Counted from the stretch's first letter, positions 1 through 8,835 are shown. The stretch: DNA of 64,000 nucleotides from DASPUH01 sp964518505 (GCA_964518505.1 CAZFGT010000007.1:14445-78444); one strand, 5' to 3'. Notes: generated by a model from the sequence alone, not told the origin. Made by a program: numbers and translations.

Positions 1-2
1 GC

Positions 3-668
3 ACCGCGATGCTGCGCACGCTGGAGGCTCGGATCGACCAGGTCGCCGCCGCCGATCCGGTCGCGTCCGCGTTCGTCCAGACGGACGCCGATGGAGGCAA
101 CGTCGGGCAGGCCGCGCTGCTGGAACAGGCCGGCTACGCGCCGATCCGCTACGCCTACCTCATGGTGCGGCCCGACCTGGAGAACCAGGACGACGCCCCG
201 CTGCCGCCCGGCCTGGAGATCAGGGGGGTCCGCCCCGAGCACCTGCGGGCCATCTGGGACGCCGACCAGGAGGCGTTCGAGGACCACTGGGGCGCCAGCC
301 AGCGGAGCGAAGAGGACTGGTTCGAATTCAGCAGCAACCCCCACCTGGATCCCTCGCTCTGGCGGGTGGCGTGGGACGGTGACCAGGTCGCCGGGCAGGT
401 GCGCAGCTTCATCAACGCCGAGGAGAACCGCCGCTACGGCCGGCGCCGCGGCTGGGTCGAGCACATCAGCGTGCGCCGCCCGTGGCGTCACCGTGGTGTG
501 GCCCGGGCGCTCATGGCGGCCAGCTTCCCGTTGCTCCGGGCGCGCGGCATGACCGAAGGCGCGCTCGGCGTGGACACGGAGAACCTGTCCGGCGCGCTGC
601 GGGTCTACGAGAGCATGGGCTTCAGCCCGGTCTCCCGCGAGACGGTGTATCGCAAACCGTTGCCCTAG
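3..668 (+). CDS. GNAT family N-acetyltransferase, 5' end cut by window edge
   Basis: The frame is open from base 3, so the N-terminus lies outside the window. The visible part is about 221 residues. The C-terminal half carries the acetyl-CoA-binding region of a GNAT fold: an SVRRPWRHRGVARALM stretch matching motif A (Q/RxxGxG/A), followed by a VDTENLSGALRVYESMGF segment typical of motif B. The N-terminal half looks like a remnant of a second GNAT-like domain, as in tandem-GNAT proteins such as mycothiol synthase, but substrate cannot be deduced. The stop overlaps the stop of the convergent DUF3224 gene by four bases. Family assignment is good; function is open. Confidence 0.85.
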   Translation, partial: TAMLRTLEARIDQVAAADPVASAFVQTDADGGNVGQAALLEQAGYAPIRYAYLMVRPDLENQDDAPLPPGLEIRGVRPEHLRAIWDADQEAFEDHWGASQRSEEDWFEFSSNPHLDPSLWRVAWDGDQVAGQVRSFINAEENRRYGRRRGWVEHISVRRPWRHRGVARALMAASFPLLRARGMTEGALGVDTENLSGALRVYESMGFSPVSRETVYRKPLP

Positions 669-1060
669 GCGAGGCGGTAGTCGAGCTGGTAGGTGGCCCG
701 CGGACCACTCGGGGCCTCGAACGACCCCGTTCCCGTGATGCCCGCGAGTCCGGCCGTCCCGCTGCCCTCGACGACCGACCAGGTCCCGCGGGACGACTTG
801 CCATCGAAGTCACCGTGGGCCGCCATGATGAAGGAGCCTTCGCGTCCCGCGAGCGACCCCGTGATGCGCTGCAGGCCCACGTAGCGGGCGGTCCGATCGC
901 TGCCATAGGCCATGAGCCAGTGGACGCTGCCCTCACCGGCGAGGTCGCCGCTGAAGCGCTGGGCGCCCCACGCGTGCGTGAGCTTGGCTCCTCCGCCCCG
1001 TTCCTCGTAGGTGGTCTCGTCGCCTGAAAGGATGTCGAATGTGCCCTCGGCCTTCGTCAT
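665..1060 (-). CDS. DUF3224 domain protein
   Basis: A 131-residue cytosolic protein. It matches the DUF3224 pattern: an opening MTKAEGTFDI strand, then repeated G-rich beta strands including an EGSVHWLMAYG-like strand, 'YVGLQRITGSLAGREGSF' and a terminal ATYQLDY strand. The family is a small beta-barrel related to allene oxide cyclase-like folds and has no settled function. The start chosen is the ATG preceded by AGGAGG five bases upstream; an in-frame GTG two codons earlier lies inside that ribosome-binding site and is unlikely. It converges with the GNAT gene. Confidence 0.8.
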   Translation of the reverse strand: MTKAEGTFDILSGDETTYEERGGGAKLTHAWGAQRFSGDLAGEGSVHWLMAYGSDRTARYVGLQRITGSLAGREGSFIMAAHGDFDGKSSRGTWSVVEGSGTAGLAGITGTGSFEAPSGPRATYQLDYRLA

Positions 1061-1174
1061 GGTCACCTCCTGCGGGGGTCCCCTCCTTCACGCCGGGCGC
1101 CATCGTGGGCTCCGTCACCCGCGTCCCAGGTCGCCCGGTCCACGCTCCGGGTTACAGGATCCTTGCACCTGCCG

Positions 1175-1504
1175 TCACGGGACCTCGTGGAGCAGCGTGT
1201 CGCCGCCGAAGGCTTCCGCCTCCGCGATCTGGTATTGATCGGCGATCTTGTTCCACGCCTCGAAGCCGGGGTGATGGTCGTGCTCGTGGTGGCCCTCGTC
1301 CGTGGCGAAGTCCACGGTGACCATGTACTGGACCGCACCCTCGACCGATCGGGTGCTGATGTCGAGGCGGGTCAGCGAGGCCCGCAGCATGACGCCGCGC
1401 CTCAGGAGGTCCCTCCACACCGGCAGCTCATGCTCGCGGAAGCCCCGCTCGAAGGCTTCCACGGACGCCTGTCCGACGCTCAGGATGACCGACACCGTCT
1501 GCAT
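1175..1504 (-). CDS. Small protein, possible dimeric alpha/beta-barrel fold
   Basis: This 109-residue protein is not one I recognise. The start was placed at MQTVSVILSV because AGGAGGGC and GGAG lie just upstream; longer in-frame extensions have shadow-like composition. The layout (strand, helix with HELPVWRDLL, strand, then 'QYMVTVDFATD') resembles dimeric alpha/beta barrel (ABM/YCII-like) proteins. A His cluster (GHHEHDHHPG) around residues 72-81 could bind metal. The neighbours in the same direction are a DUF3224 protein and a two-component pair, which do not suggest a role. Confidence 0.55.
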   Translation of the reverse strand: MQTVSVILSVGQASVEAFERGFREHELPVWRDLLRRGVMLRASLTRLDISTRSVEGAVQYMVTVDFATDEGHHEHDHHPGFEAWNKIADQYQIAEAEAFGGDTLLHEVP

Positions 1505-1556
1505 CTCCACGCCCTCCTGGCACGCCGCCGGCCCCGGGCGGTCCGTGGGGCCGACT

Positions 1557-2690
1557 CTACTCGGGCCCCGGTGCGAGCGGCAGGTCGAACCAGAAGCGCG
1601 TGCCCGCCGGCGAACTCCCCACGCCGAGGTGGCCGCCGTGCGCCTCCACCAGCTGGCGGGCGATGGCCAGGCCAAGGCCGGAGCCTCGGGAGTCGGCCCC
1701 CTTGACGAAGCGGTCGAAGACGTGCGGCAGCAGGTCGAGCGGGATCCCCGGCCCGGTGTCCGCCACCGACAGCAGCACCGTCGGGCGGACCGCCTCGCGC
1801 CGGGCCGCGATGGTCACGGCGCTGCCGGGGCGAGCGTAGCGGAGGGCGTTGCCGACCAGGTTGGTCAGGACCTCGCGGATGCGCACCGGATCCACGTCGG
1901 CGAGCGGCATGTCGTCCTCCACGTCGGTGGTGATGGTCGGCCCCGTGGCGTCGCCGGCCGGGCGCATCGACCGGGCGACCTCCTGGATCAGGATGTCGAG
2001 GTCGGTCGGCTCACGATGCAGCGCCAGCGTGCCGGCGTCGGCCAGCGCCAGTGTCCGCAGGTCGTCGACGAGGCGGGCCAGCACGTGGGTCTCGTCTAGG
2101 GCCGCCGCGAGGTGCTCGGCATCGGTCGGGTGGACGCCGTCGAGCATCGCCTCGAGCTCGCCTTGGAGGACGGCGAGCGGCGTGCGCAGCTCGTGCCCGA
2201 TCTCGGCCAGCAGCGTTCGCCGCTGGGCCTCGTTCGCCTCGAGGCGCGACGTCATGCCGTTGAAGGAGCGGACCAGCGCCCGTACCGGTGGCGGACCGGC
2301 GGGGCGCTCGGGGACCCGGGCGGTGTAGTCGCCGTCCTCGATGCGCCCGGCGGCGTCGATCAGGTCGCCGAACGGCATGGCCATGCGGCGCACCGCCCGT
2401 CCCCCCACCGCAACGCCGATCAGCGCCGCCAGGGCCAGGACGGTGAGGACGGCAAGTCCTCCCGCTCCCCCGGCGGAGAAGCCGATCGCCGTGGCGAGGT
2501 GCCACAGCAGGACGATGAGTCCAACGGCTCCCGTGAGCAGGATCAGCGTCGCCAGGCAGCTCGCCCGCCAGAGGAAGCCGCGCCGCATCCTGGCCCGGCG
2601 ACCGCGTGCGGGTGGCCATGGCTCGTCGGCCGGCCACCAGGGCGGAGGCGAGCCGCGGCGCCACCCTCCCCGTTGCGGTGCCTCGCTCAT
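1557..2690 (-). CDS. Sensor histidine kinase, BaeS/CpxA type
   Basis: A 377-residue membrane histidine kinase. Two close transmembrane helices lie at about residues 46-70 and 76-98, leaving almost no extracytoplasmic loop. A HAMP linker follows to about residue 160. The HisKA phosphoacceptor motif is IGHELRTPLAV. The HATPase domain has N box NLVGNALRYA, G1 box DTGPGI and G2 box GSGLGLAIARQ. The start overlaps the stop of the response-regulator gene by four bases (ATGA), so the pair is translationally coupled. The short loop suggests sensing in the membrane or through the partner small membrane protein upstream; that is inference. Confidence 0.93.
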   Translation of the reverse strand: MSEAPQRGGWRRGSPPPWWPADEPWPPARGRRARMRRGFLWRASCLATLILLTGAVGLIVLLWHLATAIGFSAGGAGGLAVLTVLALAALIGVAVGGRAVRRMAMPFGDLIDAAGRIEDGDYTARVPERPAGPPPVRALVRSFNGMTSRLEANEAQRRTLLAEIGHELRTPLAVLQGELEAMLDGVHPTDAEHLAAALDETHVLARLVDDLRTLALADAGTLALHREPTDLDILIQEVARSMRPAGDATGPTITTDVEDDMPLADVDPVRIREVLTNLVGNALRYARPGSAVTIAARREAVRPTVLLSVADTGPGIPLDLLPHVFDRFVKGADSRGSGLGLAIARQLVEAHGGHLGVGSSPAGTRFWFDLPLAPGPE

Positions 2691-3373
2691 GCGGGCTCGT
2701 CGGCCAGGCGGTATCCCACGCCGTATACGGTCAGGATGTAGCGCGGCTGCCGCGGTTCCGGCTCGACCTTGCGGCGCAGGTTCTTGATGTGGGTGTCGAT
2801 GGCCCGCTCGTATGACTCGAAGGCGACGCCGTGCACGGCATCGAGCAGCTGAGCCCGGGTGAAGATGCGGCCGGGCTGCCGCGCCAGGGCGGTCAGAAGC
2901 TGGAACTCGGTGGCGGTCAGGTCCACCGGCCGCCCGGCGACCTCCACGCGCATTCGCGCCACGTCCATCTCGAGGTCACCGACCCGGATGACATCCGTCG
3001 GGATCTGCGCCCGTTCGGCGCGCCGCAGGACGGCCCGCACCCTGGCCACCAGCTCGCGCGGGCTGAATGGCTTGGTCACATAGTCGTCGGCCCCGAGCTC
3101 GAGGCCCAGGACCCGGTCGAGTTCGTCGTCGCGGGCGGTGAGCATGATGATCGGCACGTCGGACTCGCGGCGCAGCGCGCGGGCCACGTCGAGGCCATCC
3201 ATGCCCGGCAGGCCAAGGTCCAGGACGACGAGATCCGGCCGGCGGGCATGGGCCGTGGCAAGCGCCCCGTGCCCGTCGCCCGCCGCGAGGACCGCGAAGC
3301 CGGCGTGCTCCAGGTAGTCCCGCGCCAGCTGCGCGATCCGCGGTTCGTCATCGACGACGAGGATCGTCTGCAC
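2687..3373 (-). CDS. OmpR/PhoB-family response regulator
   Basis: A 228-residue two-domain regulator. The receiver domain (residues 1-120) has acidic pocket DDE near residues 8-10, phosphoacceptor Asp in VVLDLGLPG, and Lys in VTKPFSPREL. The C-terminal winged helix (about 130-224) has the TATEFQLLTAL and YGVGYRL landmarks of OmpR-type DNA binding. It is the partner of the kinase that overlaps its stop. The GTG start has no Shine-Dalgarno but lies 7 nt after a TAGCAT hexamer, so the message may be leaderless and independent of the small membrane gene 39 nt upstream. Confidence 0.95.
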   Translation of the reverse strand: MQTILVVDDEPRIAQLARDYLEHAGFAVLAAGDGHGALATAHARRPDLVVLDLGLPGMDGLDVARALRRESDVPIIMLTARDDELDRVLGLELGADDYVTKPFSPRELVARVRAVLRRAERAQIPTDVIRVGDLEMDVARMRVEVAGRPVDLTATEFQLLTALARQPGRIFTRAQLLDAVHGVAFESYERAIDTHIKNLRRKVEPEPRQPRYILTVYGVGYRLADEPA

Positions 3374-3380
3374 GGCGCTG

Positions 3381-3386
3381 ATGCTA
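3381..3386 (-). promoter_or_regulatory. Predicted -10 box (TAGCAT) for the response regulator
   Basis: TAGCAT on the minus strand ends 7 nt before the GTG at 3373. The position fits transcription starting at, or one base from, the start codon. No convincing -35 element is seen. Confidence 0.5.
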
Positions 3387-3412
3387 TCCCGGGCTCGCCG
3401 GCCTTCGGTGGG

Positions 3413-3802
3413 TCAGCGGGGCGTCGTCGGATCGCCGCCCGAGCTGCTGGACCGGCTGGTCGGGTCGGCCGGCCCCTGGGCGTGAGCACGCCGGTGCCAC
3501 TCGTCGAGGCGCGAGCCCGAGCCGTCGCCCCAGTGCCGGGGACCGTAGTGACCACCCCGCCCACCCCAGAACAGGACCCGCAGGATCAGGCCGATGAACA
3601 GGAGGAAGAACAGGAAGCCGAAGGGGAAGAACAGGAACCAGCCCATCACATGCCAGCCCACGAAGGCCGGGGCGGCAGCCGCGGTCCCGCTCGACGCCGC
3701 ACCGGCCGAGACGCCAAGGCTGTACGCCCCGACCGCCACGGCGATGGCCAGGACGGCCACGATGAGGGCCGCCAGCAGGCGCCCTCCGGATGAACTTCGC
3801 AT
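3413..3802 (-). CDS. Small membrane protein upstream of a two-component pair
   Basis: A 129-residue protein. An N-terminal hydrophobic helix (about residues 8-35) could be a signal anchor. A second, very hydrophobic segment (WFLFFPFGFLFFLLFIGLIL, residues about 55-76) precedes a hydrophilic Gly/His/Arg-rich tail. I do not recognise the family. ATG was chosen over the preceding TTG because GGAG sits 7 nt upstream. It lies 39 nt upstream of the response regulator on the same strand, so it may be an accessory or target of that system. Confidence 0.65.
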   Translation of the reverse strand: MRSSSGGRLLAALIVAVLAIAVAVGAYSLGVSAGAASSGTAAAAPAFVGWHVMGWFLFFPFGFLFFLLFIGLILRVLFWGGRGGHYGPRHWGDGSGSRLDEWHRRAHAQGPADPTSRSSSSGGDPTTPR

Positions 3803-4155
3803 CAAGGATCTCCATTCGATCTTGGTCGTCGCCTCCAGATCCGGGCGACGCTCTGATGCCCCAGATGCTGGCGTGCGAATGTGGTTCCACTGTGAAGCCC
3901 AAGCGGAGGCTTCATGGCTAGCTGCGGCGGATCCGGACCGCCGTCCCGTGTCTGACCAACTCGTCGCGACCTTCGCGTCCCCGTCTCACCAGCCCACGTG
4001 GTGCGATGAGCGTTGGCGGCGGCCTGGGCCGCTCTACGAGCCGTCAGGAGGACGCCGCTGAACGTGGATGACGGTGGCGGGGTCGACGCGCACTGCCCTC
4101 GGACCCGCTTATCACCACGCTGGCTGGTGCCCGCGAGGAACTCGCGGTGCGGCTA
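3803..4155. other. Gene-free 353-nt stretch holding a dyad-bounded element
   Basis: No convincing ORF is seen. It contains the 17-nt dyad CACCAGCCCACGTGGTG at 3987-4003, a near-inverted copy at 4113-4129, and a GCGGCC-TG-GGCCGC palindrome at 4019-4032. Confidence 0.6.
3987..4129 (+). repeat. Intergenic dyad element, copy A
   Basis: Left end CACCAGCCCACGTGGTG (3987-4003). Right end CACCACGCTGGCTGGTG (4113-4129) matches the reverse complement of the left end at 15 of 17 bases. The left motif recurs exactly at 44130-44146 and in diverged form at 32898-32914 and 59812-59828, each time between genes. Nature unknown. Confidence 0.4.
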
Positions 4156-5265
4156 TCACGCCCCGTCGGGGAAGCCGCCGCGGTGCAGCACCATCGGGTA
4201 GTGCGGCAGCGCCTCGGGCCGGCGGACGCCCGCGCGCCAGCCATCCGGATACGGCTCCAGGCCCTGCCAGAGCGGCGATCGTCCGCCGGCCGCGCCCACG
4301 ACCAACGGCTCGAGCGAGGCCCTGAGCGCGCCCACCCGGTCCGCCCCGAAGCGCGTCCGCCACCGCTCCTCGGTGGCGCCCACCGCGGCTTCGAAGCGCC
4401 CACGCAGCCTGGCGCCGTCGCCCGTCAGGCGGATCACTTTCACCCGACCCGCCGCCGGATCCGGCCCGACCTGCACCAGGCCCCGCTTCCCTAGGAAGGA
4501 CGCGGCCACGGCGATGGACTCCTTCGACACGCCGGTCAGGCGAGGCAGGTCGCGCAGGGGCACGCCGGTGTCGTCGACCACGCGCAGGAGGTTCGAGCCG
4601 ATGGCCATGGAGAGCTTCGCCTCAGGCTCTGCGTCGAGAGCAAAGCGCAGCAGCACGCGCGCCAGGGGCGTCGAGATGTCCGGCCCGCCCGGCATGTCCG
4701 GGTCAGCCGCGGCGGAGACGGCGGCCGCTTGCCGCGGGGCGGGTGGCAGGTGGGTCCAGAGGCCGTAACCCAGGACCGGCAGGTAGGCCGGCAGCGCCAG
4801 CGCGGCGCGTTCCAGGATGGGGTCGAGCGAGCCGCGCAGGCCGTCGACGGCCTCCCTCCCGAAGCGCTCCGCCCAACGCCCCTCGATGAGCGCCCCAAGC
4901 GGTCGCCACACCTCCTGCGCCCCGCGGCCCCTGGGGGTCGGGCGAACGAGCATGTCCCCCTTGCGTGGCCGAGGTCGGCGGTCGGCCGGATCGGGCTCGA
5001 CCGTGACGTAGCCCCACCGCTCGAGGCCGGCCAGGTTGGTCAGCTGCGCCTGGGCAGCCAGCTCATGCAGGGGCAGCCCGTCCGGGGGGACGAACCGCAT
5101 GAAGTTGGCCCACATCGCCTGCGACACGAGCCATGGTCCGCCGCCGCGGACCAGTCGATCCTTCGTGCGATGCGGCAGCCGATGCTCGAACTCGTTGTCG
5201 AATTCGATGGTGAACGCCACGAGCGCCTGCGAGAGCAGGGCCGGCAGCGGCAGGCCAGCGGTCAC
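4156..5265 (-). CDS. MarR-like winged-helix regulator, duplicated helix-turn-helix
   Basis: A 369-residue protein with two MarR-like halves. The first (residues ~1-120) contains LSQALVAFTIEFDNEFEHRLPH and AQLTNLAGLERWGYV. The second (residues ~195-320) contains LRDLPRLTGVSKESIAVAASFL and GLVQVGPDP. The frame is open to 5418, but I place the start at GTG 5265. Protein-like composition begins near there, and a CATCAT hexamer lies 6 nt upstream, consistent with leaderless starts elsewhere in the window. The upstream ATG (5340) would overlap the divergent gene's start. It faces away from an AlkX/AlkZ-type gene, whose regulator it may be; that is inference. Confidence 0.75.
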   Translation of the reverse strand: MTAGLPLPALLSQALVAFTIEFDNEFEHRLPHRTKDRLVRGGGPWLVSQAMWANFMRFVPPDGLPLHELAAQAQLTNLAGLERWGYVTVEPDPADRRPRPRKGDMLVRPTPRGRGAQEVWRPLGALIEGRWAERFGREAVDGLRGSLDPILERAALALPAYLPVLGYGLWTHLPPAPRQAAAVSAAADPDMPGGPDISTPLARVLLRFALDAEPEAKLSMAIGSNLLRVVDDTGVPLRDLPRLTGVSKESIAVAASFLGKRGLVQVGPDPAAGRVKVIRLTGDGARLRGRFEAAVGATEERWRTRFGADRVGALRASLEPLVVGAAGGRSPLWQGLEPYPDGWRAGVRRPEALPHYPMVLHRGGFPDGA

Positions 5266-5338
5266 GGTCGGATGATGCGACGGGCTGGCTCGTCGCGCAG
5301 CGAGGTCACGTGGCGGGCCATCCGGCCGATACTGGCGC

Positions 5339-6433
5339 ATGACCTTCTCCGTCGGCCAGCGCCGGGTCCGCGAGCTTCGCCTGATCGCCCAGCGTATCGT
5401 CACGCCGGCTGCCACCACGCCGGTGGAGACGGTGCGCTGGATGCTGGCCCTCCAGGCGCAGGACTTCCCTGGCGTGAAGTGGTCGGTCGGGCTGCGTCAA
5501 CGTAGTGGCACCCAGGCCGCAGTCGAGGCCGCGTGCGATGCCGGTGAGATCGTCCGCTCCTGGCCCATGCGCGGCACGCTCCACCTCGTCGCGGCAGAGG
5601 ATCTCAAGTGGATGCTCGAGCTCACCACGCCGCGCTCGGTCGCCTCGGCCGGCGATCGGCGCGCCTACCTGGGTATCGGCGACCTGGACGTGGAGCGGGC
5701 GCGTGACCTCGCCCTGGCCGCGCTGACCGGTGGCCGGGTCATGTCGCGGGAGGCCCTCCTGGCCAGCATCGCCGCCGGCGGCGTGAGTACGCAGGGGCAG
5801 CGTGGCTACCACCTGCTGTGGTACCTGGCTCAGACGGGCTCGCTCGTCCTGGGGCCCGTGGACGCCCGGCAACAGACCTTCGCGCTGCTCGACGAGTGGG
5901 TGCCCCATCCCCGCCGCCTCGAGCGCGACGAGGCCCTTGGTGAGCTCGCCCGGCGTTTCTTCGCCAGTCACGGCCCGGCCACGGCGAAGGATCTCGCCCG
6001 CTGGTCCGGCGTCACCATGGCCCAGGTGCGCGCGGGGATCAGCGTCGCCGGCGCCGCGCTTACGACGCTCGACCTGGACGGGGTGCCCCACTTCCTGGCA
6101 CCCGAAGCGCTCGACGTCGCCGCTCCCGCCGCCCGGGTCCACCTGCTGCCCGGCTTCGACGAGTACGTCCTGGGCTACCAGGACCGCACGGCGTTCCTGG
6201 CGCCCGGGCACAGCCAAGCCATCGTGCCAGGTGGCAACGGGGTCTTCAGGCCGACCATCATCGTCGACGGGGCGGTCGCCGGCACGTGGCGCCGCACGGT
6301 CAAGGCGCGCGAGGTCGTCGTGGAGCCAGCGCCGTTCGTGCCGCTGCCCCGGCCGATCCAGGCCAGGCTGCGGGACGCCGTCGAGGCCTACGGCGCGTAC
6401 CTGGGCCAGCCCGTGCGCCTCATCGCCCCCTGA
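5339..6433 (+). CDS. Winged-helix DNA-binding protein, AlkX/AlkZ (YcaQ-like) DNA glycosylase family
   Basis: A 364-residue protein of the HTH_42 (DUF1006) family, to which AlkZ/AlkX DNA glycosylases belong. Near residue 40 it has MLALQAQDFPG, the QxQ/QxD-type catalytic segment. Other family landmarks are 'RSWPMRGTLHLV', GPATAKDLARWSG (winged helix) and LLPGFDEYVLGYQDR. These enzymes excise alkylated bases or unhook interstrand crosslinks. The ATG lies 5 nt after GATACT, suggesting a leaderless or near-leaderless message. It is transcribed away from the MarR-like gene. Family is confident; exact lesion specificity is not. Confidence 0.85.
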   Translation: MTFSVGQRRVRELRLIAQRIVTPAATTPVETVRWMLALQAQDFPGVKWSVGLRQRSGTQAAVEAACDAGEIVRSWPMRGTLHLVAAEDLKWMLELTTPRSVASAGDRRAYLGIGDLDVERARDLALAALTGGRVMSREALLASIAAGGVSTQGQRGYHLLWYLAQTGSLVLGPVDARQQTFALLDEWVPHPRRLERDEALGELARRFFASHGPATAKDLARWSGVTMAQVRAGISVAGAALTTLDLDGVPHFLAPEALDVAAPAARVHLLPGFDEYVLGYQDRTAFLAPGHSQAIVPGGNGVFRPTIIVDGAVAGTWRRTVKAREVVVEPAPFVPLPRPIQARLRDAVEAYGAYLGQPVRLIAP

Positions 6434-6641
6434 CCTCCAGGTCACCGATGGGGGCTCGCTCTGATCGGCAGGGCCCGCGGCCCGCTCGGGGATCCGGCCT
6501 GCGGCTCCCCTGAGGGCATCGGCGCGGCCCATCCACGCGCGGCAGTCCCCCCGACCAGGTGGCCCTATCGGTCCGTATCGCCGCGGCTCTCCGCTGGCGA
6601 CACTGGAGGCGGTTGACCATGTCCCGCCGAGGCGCCGGACG

Positions 6642-7889
6642 ATGCACCTGGAAGACGTGCTCTCTCGGTTACGCGAGTTCCTGGTCCTGCTGAGGGCCGA
6701 GGACTACTACCACGTGGCCGCGAACCTGCGGTTCCGGGCGGTCGAGCGGCGCCAGACCTGGCACGCCAGCCGGGCCGCGATGCTCGTCGTCGTGGTGGCC
6801 GCGCCGATCCACATCGTGGCGTTGTCCCTGCTCCATCCTGCCGATGCGCCGTACATCACCCTGCTTGACAGCGCGCTCGGAGTGGCCGCCTTGGTGGCGT
6901 GGTGGAGCCTTGGGCGGCGCCTGCGTCATCGGCCGGAAGCGGTCGTCTTCATCGTGACCCTGGGGGTGGCGGCGGTCGCCATGCTCCTTGCCGTCAGCGG
7001 ACCGGAGGTGGTCGAGCTCACCGTCGGCTACCTGCTGTTCCTGCCGATCCTCGTGGCCCTGCTCGTGCCCTGGCGCGCCTGGACCGAGGCCCGCTGGCTC
7101 ACGGTGTACGGCATCCTGGCGATCGTCTTCGTCGCCAGCCTCCTGCCGTCGTCCCTGCTTGCGGCGGATGACCGGCGCGACGTCATCTTCGCCCTGCTGG
7201 TGGCCCTGTCGAGTGCCTTCACTGGCCATGTGCTCGCCTTCCGTCAGCGCGTCCGGACGTTCGCCCAGGTGCGTGCTCTCGGGCGCCTGCAGCGGCGCGA
7301 GACGCGCCAGCGGGCGGAGCTCGAGCGGGTCCATCACTCGCTCGAGATCACCGCCCGCCTCGATGAACTCACGGGCACCGGCAACCGTATCAAGCTGCAA
7401 GAGGATCTCCGCACCGCCCGGGCCCACCTGAACCGCACGGGGGTCAGCTTCGGCATGCTGGAGGTGGACCTGGACCACTTCAAGGCCGTCAACGATGCGT
7501 TCGGCCACCTCGCCGGGGACGAGGTGCTGCGTCTGACCGCAGCGGCGATGCGCGACTCCCTGCGAACCGACGATGCGGTCTACCGCTATGGGGGTGAGGA
7601 GTTCATCATCCTGCTCGGCACGGTGAAGGGCGGCGTCCTCGAGGCGGGGGAGCGGCTCCGCCATGCCGTCGAGGCGCTCCAGATCGCCCACCCCGGGAAC
7701 CCGCCGTTCGGCCTCGTGACCGTCAGCGTCGGAGCAGCCGTCATCGGACCCTCCGATGCGGCGCGCACCAACGACGAGTGGTTCGCCGGTGTCGACGCGG
7801 CCCTGTACCAGGCCAAGGCCGACGGGCGGAACCGCGTCGGCATGGCGCTGTCGCCCGCGCCCGCCGCGTCGCCCGCGCCGATCCGGTAG
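6642..7889 (+). CDS. Membrane-bound diguanylate cyclase (GGDEF)
   Basis: A 415-residue protein. The N-terminal half has about five or six transmembrane helices (residues ~45-205) with no recognisable periplasmic domain. A short coiled segment (QRRETRQRAELERVHHSLE) leads to the GGDEF domain (residues ~240-405). The active-site loop is RYGGEEF, a functional GGEEF variant. The inhibitory RxxD site is present as RTDD exactly five residues upstream. DxLTGTGNR and VDLDHFKAVND match the substrate and metal positions. It should make cyclic di-GMP with product feedback. The SGNH hydrolase starts 6 nt after its stop. Confidence 0.93.
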   Translation: MHLEDVLSRLREFLVLLRAEDYYHVAANLRFRAVERRQTWHASRAAMLVVVVAAPIHIVALSLLHPADAPYITLLDSALGVAALVAWWSLGRRLRHRPEAVVFIVTLGVAAVAMLLAVSGPEVVELTVGYLLFLPILVALLVPWRAWTEARWLTVYGILAIVFVASLLPSSLLAADDRRDVIFALLVALSSAFTGHVLAFRQRVRTFAQVRALGRLQRRETRQRAELERVHHSLEITARLDELTGTGNRIKLQEDLRTARAHLNRTGVSFGMLEVDLDHFKAVNDAFGHLAGDEVLRLTAAAMRDSLRTDDAVYRYGGEEFIILLGTVKGGVLEAGERLRHAVEALQIAHPGNPPFGLVTVSVGAAVIGPSDAARTNDEWFAGVDAALYQAKADGRNRVGMALSPAPAASPAPIR

Positions 7890-7895
7890 CGCTCG

Positions 7896-8501
7896 ATGGC
7901 GCTGCGCTACGTCGCGCTGGGCGACTCGTACACCATCGGCACCTCCGTGGCGGGCTCCGACCGGTGGCCCGATCAGCTGGTGGCGGCCCTCGCGGATGGA
8001 CAGCCGCGGCTGCACCTCGTGGCCAACCTGGGGCGCAACGGCTGGACGTCCGCCGATGTCATCCGCGGCCAGCTGCCGCGGCTGGGCCGCCTCGCCCCGG
8101 AGTTCGCCACCCTGCTGATCGGCGTCAATGACGTCGTCCAGCACGTCCCGCCGCAGACCTACCGGGTCAACCTGGCGCGGATCCTGGATGATCTCGTGAG
8201 CCGGTTGCCGCGGCATCGGATCCTCGCCGTCACGACGCCGGACTACACCGTGACGCCAGCCGGGGCGAGCTACGGCGACCCGGATGTCCAGCGGGCGGGC
8301 ATCGAACGAGTCAACTCGATCCTGGCCGACGAGACTGCCGCCCGCGGCCTCACGCTCGTGGACATCCTCGACATCTCGGCGCGAGCGGCGCTCGACCGAT
8401 CGCTCGTCGCCAGCGACGGGCTCCATCCCTCCGGGGCGCAGTACGCCCTCTGGGCCGCCCGGATGGCCCCCGTCGCGGCCGCGATGCTGGCTTCGGCGTG
8501 A
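7896..8501 (+). CDS. SGNH/GDSL-type hydrolase
   Basis: A 201-residue single-domain esterase/lipase-like protein. Block I is GDSYTIG (nucleophile Ser in GDS), block II NLGRNGWTS, block III GVNDVV, and block V SDGLHPSG with the Asp-His pair. No signal peptide is visible, so action on a cytosolic ester (acyl, acetyl or lysophospholipid) is likely. It is probably co-transcribed with the diguanylate cyclase 6 nt upstream. Substrate is unknown. Confidence 0.9.
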   Translation: MALRYVALGDSYTIGTSVAGSDRWPDQLVAALADGQPRLHLVANLGRNGWTSADVIRGQLPRLGRLAPEFATLLIGVNDVVQHVPPQTYRVNLARILDDLVSRLPRHRILAVTTPDYTVTPAGASYGDPDVQRAGIERVNSILADETAARGLTLVDILDISARAALDRSLVASDGLHPSGAQYALWAARMAPVAAAMLASA

Positions 8502-8571
8502 CCCGATAGTCCCGGCCCGTCGCACCCTGTCCGGTCCTGTCGCGCCGCAGCCGGCCCGATAGGCTGGTCGG

Positions 8572-8790
8572 GTGGACAGCATCACGGCGGTCTCGATCGG
8601 CCTCAGCGTGGCCCTGTTCTTCACCGCCTACGCCGGCGCGGTCGTGCTGTACGGGTACTCCCGGCCGCGGGACTGGGAGGCCCATCTGGGACGACGCGGG
8701 CTCATGTCGGTGGGCGCCCTGGGGACGGTCATGGGCGCCACCTGTTTCGGCATCCTGCTGTACCAGTGGTTGTTCCCCCTGGGAACCTGA
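8572..8790 (+). CDS. Small two-helix membrane protein
   Basis: A 72-residue protein with hydrophobic segments at about residues 5-28 and 46-68, joined by a basic loop (YSRPRDWEAHLGRRG) that probably faces the cytoplasm. I do not recognise the family. The GTG start lies 6 nt after TAGGCT, with no Shine-Dalgarno, so translation is probably leaderless. Codon usage and the promoter support a real gene. Confidence 0.6.
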   Translation: MDSITAVSIGLSVALFFTAYAGAVVLYGYSRPRDWEAHLGRRGLMSVGALGTVMGATCFGILLYQWLFPLGT

Positions 8791-8835
8791 TGGGGCAGCC
8801 CCGGGCGGGGACCGGTGCTTGCTACAATCGCGCCC

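Noticed and set aside
4156..5418. Longer MarR-like protein starting at ATG 5340 or at 5418
   Set aside because: The extra N-terminus is Arg/Ser-rich, overlaps the divergent gene, and the family typically begins near LPALLSQALVAF.
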